Source: Amanita rubescens
Lineage: Eukaryota; Basidiomycota; Agaricomycetes; Agaricales; Amanitaceae
Length of the DNA: 64,000 nt
NCBI GenBank assembly: GCA_015039365.1
Contig: WION01000071.1
Span: forward strand, 1 to 64,000
Reading direction: 5' to 3'
Shown piece by piece: positions 62,481 to 64,000 of this stretch (its first letter is position 1; every line of letters starts with the position of its first letter). Made by a program: the position numbers and the translations under genes. The notes below the pieces were generated by a model. The model had not been told where the DNA came from, did no database searches, and was given only the letters and a program-made list of their open reading frames with translations.

Positions 62481-63956
62481 GAAAGTTTTCACGTCATAAC
62501 CTCGAAACGAGAGGCAGCCAAAAAGGCCAGCGAGAGGTTCCCTGCTCAGTTAGGTCCGCAACGTAGGCCACGTTTTAGACCGCCGCCGGTTCCGCCAACA
62601 GCTGCCCCACCTCTGACACCAGTTGAATCCGCCACACCGCCGCTTCCACAGACACCCCGTAGAAGCCTCCTGCCAATATTCTCTAGTGCACAGCTTCAGT
62701 CCCTCCTGTTTTCGAGCTCCGTACAGACAGACGAAGATAGCCAATCACTCCCAGGATCCTTTCCGTCTTCATCTAGGCAATCTCCCGAACCTACTGATTT
62801 CCCGCCATATCAATCAACACAGCCGTCGCCTTTACCAGTTAATTTTGATTGCCCAAGAGAGCGGACGCCAAGCCTAAGCGACGAATCTACTGCTCCGTCC
62901 CTATCTGCACTAGTCAACGCACAAGAATCTTCGCCACTTCCATCGCTTACACCATCAGTTAAGTCGCTCCCGCCAAGCAGACCAAATACTCCGCCTCCGC
63001 CGCCAAGCAGACCGTCTACTCCGCCTCCGTCGCCAAGCAGACCATCTACTCCGTCTCCGCCGCCAAGCAGACCGTCTACTCCAACACCACCACCAAGCAG
63101 ACCATCTACTCCGCCACCGCCGCCACCTCCTATCATGTCCGGCCAGCCGACTCATATGCCCATCCGCTCCAGCAAGGAGGCTCCGCGTTTCGACGGCGTG
63201 GCAACCAACTTAGATCGATATCTTGATGACGTAGAGCTTATATGCCTTAATCGCGACAAATCCGACGAAATCGTTAAATGGGCGGTCTATTACACAGACG
63301 AAAAATCATCAGGGCTATGGAAAACTACACGCGATGCGCTAGCCGATAAAACATCATGGGAAGCGTTTAAGACAGCCATTACCAAATTGTACCCCGAAGC
63401 GAAGCCTGAGAACCGCCACACCATAGCCGCGTTGCAATCGATCAGCAGCACGTTCCAAGCTAAACATACCATGACGGGACCAGCGCTAGGCGAGTTTCAC
63501 CGAGAATTCTCTGAGACGGCTGGCTTCTTGGTCAATAAGAGCACAATGACCCGACGCGAAGCGGGGCTTATGTTTATCTCTTCATTCCCTGGTGAATACC
63601 GATCCGATATCACTACCCGCCTCACTATCAAGCACCCCGACGTCCGCCCTGACGAAGGATATGAATTAGCCGATATATTCAATGCTGCGGAGTTTGTCAT
63701 TTCCTCCCGCCCTGTCATCGCTTTAATGGCCGCGACTATGCCTCCTAGATCAGCTCCGACAACAACCACGCCTCCGCCACGCTCTGACGGACAGCGCTAC
63801 GATCGGCCATGGTACGACTGCACCTTCTGCTGGGCCAACGGACACACTCTTAGATACTGCCCAACTCTGGAAGAATATATCCGATCTAACAAGTGCCGAC
63901 GCAATGATGGACGAATACAGCTGCCCGATGGATCGGAACCGACAGGCACCTGTTAA
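62481..63956 (+). CDS. Gag of retroelement C
   Basis: Open frame of 492 codons from after a TAG at 62478-62480 to TAA. The first ATG in this frame is only at 63135 (MSGQPTHMPIRSSKEAPR), but the 218 codons upstream are open and include five in-frame 30-bp repeats, so the 5' part is probably coding and may use an earlier start or an intron. Gag core: 'APRFDGVATNLDRYLDDVEL', 'WAVYYTDEKSSGLWKTTRDA', 'EFHREFSETAGFLVNKSTMT'; zinc knuckle 'CTFCWANGHTLRYC' (C-x2-C-x4-H-x4-C). Plus strand, opposite to A and B. Protease and pol would lie beyond the right edge. Confidence 0.75.
   Translation, partial: ESFHVITSKREAAKKASERFPAQLGPQRRPRFRPPPVPPTAAPPLTPVESATPPLPQTPRRSLLPIFSSAQLQSLLFSSSVQTDEDSQSLPGSFPSSSRQSPEPTDFPPYQSTQPSPLPVNFDCPRERTPSLSDESTAPSLSALVNAQESSPLPSLTPSVKSLPPSRPNTPPPPPSRPSTPPPSPSRPSTPSPPPSRPSTPTPPPSRPSTPPPPPPPIMSGQPTHMPIRSSKEAPRFDGVATNLDRYLDDVELICLNRDKSDEIVKWAVYYTDEKSSGLWKTTRDALADKTSWEAFKTAITKLYPEAKPENRHTIAALQSISSTFQAKHTMTGPALGEFHREFSETAGFLVNKSTMTRREAGLMFISSFPGEYRSDITTRLTIKHPDVRPDEGYELADIFNAAEFVISSRPVIALMAATMPPRSAPTTTTPPPRSDGQRYDRPWYDCTFCWANGHTLRYCPTLEEYIRSNKCRRNDGRIQLPDGSEPTGTC
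62970..63119 (+). repeat. Five 30-bp tandem repeats (PPSRPSTPPP)
   Basis: Units start at 62970, 63000, 63030, 63060 and 63090, each ccgccaagcagaccgtctac plus tccgcctccg with few changes. They encode a P-P-S-R-P-[SN]-T-P-x-P decapeptide in the element C Gag frame. Confidence 0.92.
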
Positions 63957-64000
63957 GCCGGCAAAGAACTGTTAATTAGCAGTGGACACAGGCCCTGTGT

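Noticed and set aside
62021..62566. 181-codon plus frame
   Set aside because: Lies in the probable LTR and leader of element C, with repeated GC-rich words and no protein similarity.

Overview
The window is nuclear DNA of a filamentous basidiomycete, most likely an Agaricomycete. Genes have many short GT-AG introns (about 45-60 nt), the protein families are mushroom-type (DUF6699, DUF2235, fungal HNH proteins, large F-box and kinase-like families, P-loop NTPases of Crinkler type), and chromodomain Ty3/gypsy retrotransposons are present. Species was not determined. No bacterial, organellar, rRNA or convincing tRNA sequence was seen. Gene spans below run from start to stop codon and include introns; exon joins were worked out by hand. 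Layout, left: bases 1-34,900 mix expanded, fast-evolving families with conserved housekeeping genes. The accessory genes are three F-box paralogues (one cut by the left edge), a DUF2235 gene at 8.3-10.5 kb with a deleted pseudogene copy at 0.55-1.05 kb, an HNH nuclease-like gene, a kinase-like gene, a P-loop NTPase gene with apparent frameshifts, and a DUF6699 gene. Between them lie an ER protein disulfide isomerase ending in KDEL (11.2-12.2 kb), a BRPF/Nto1-type chromatin reader (PHD, extended PHD, bromodomain, PWWP; 12.4-17.5 kb) and a TPR/J-domain co-chaperone (25.3-27.5 kb). Middle: 35-48 kb is mostly conserved: RNA polymerase III subunit Rpc25/RPC8, an IBTK-like ankyrin/RCC1/BTB protein, coronin, and mitochondrial glycine-cleavage T protein (divergent from coronin across about 250 bp). 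It is interrupted at 36.3-38.2 kb by a J-domain remnant with HPQ instead of HPD, a duplicated noncoding repeat, and a degenerate tandem array of about 1.2 kb. Right: 48-64 kb is a repeat block. An AT-rich tract bounded by a 15-nt inverted repeat holds a solo LTR with a 5-bp target duplication. Next is chromodomain gypsy element A (minus strand), with a separate 735-aa open frame between integrase and 3' LTR and a candidate -1 frameshift site at the gag/pro junction. Element A is interrupted in its protease/reverse transcriptase region by a second, internally deleted gypsy element B, flanked by a perfect 5-bp target duplication; B's frame runs into A's and forms a chimeric 1,384-codon ORF. A third element, C (plus strand), adjoins the 5' side of A and runs off the right edge. 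The most novel leads are the third ORF of A, the B-in-A fusion, the 37-38 kb tandem array, and the frameshifted NTPase.
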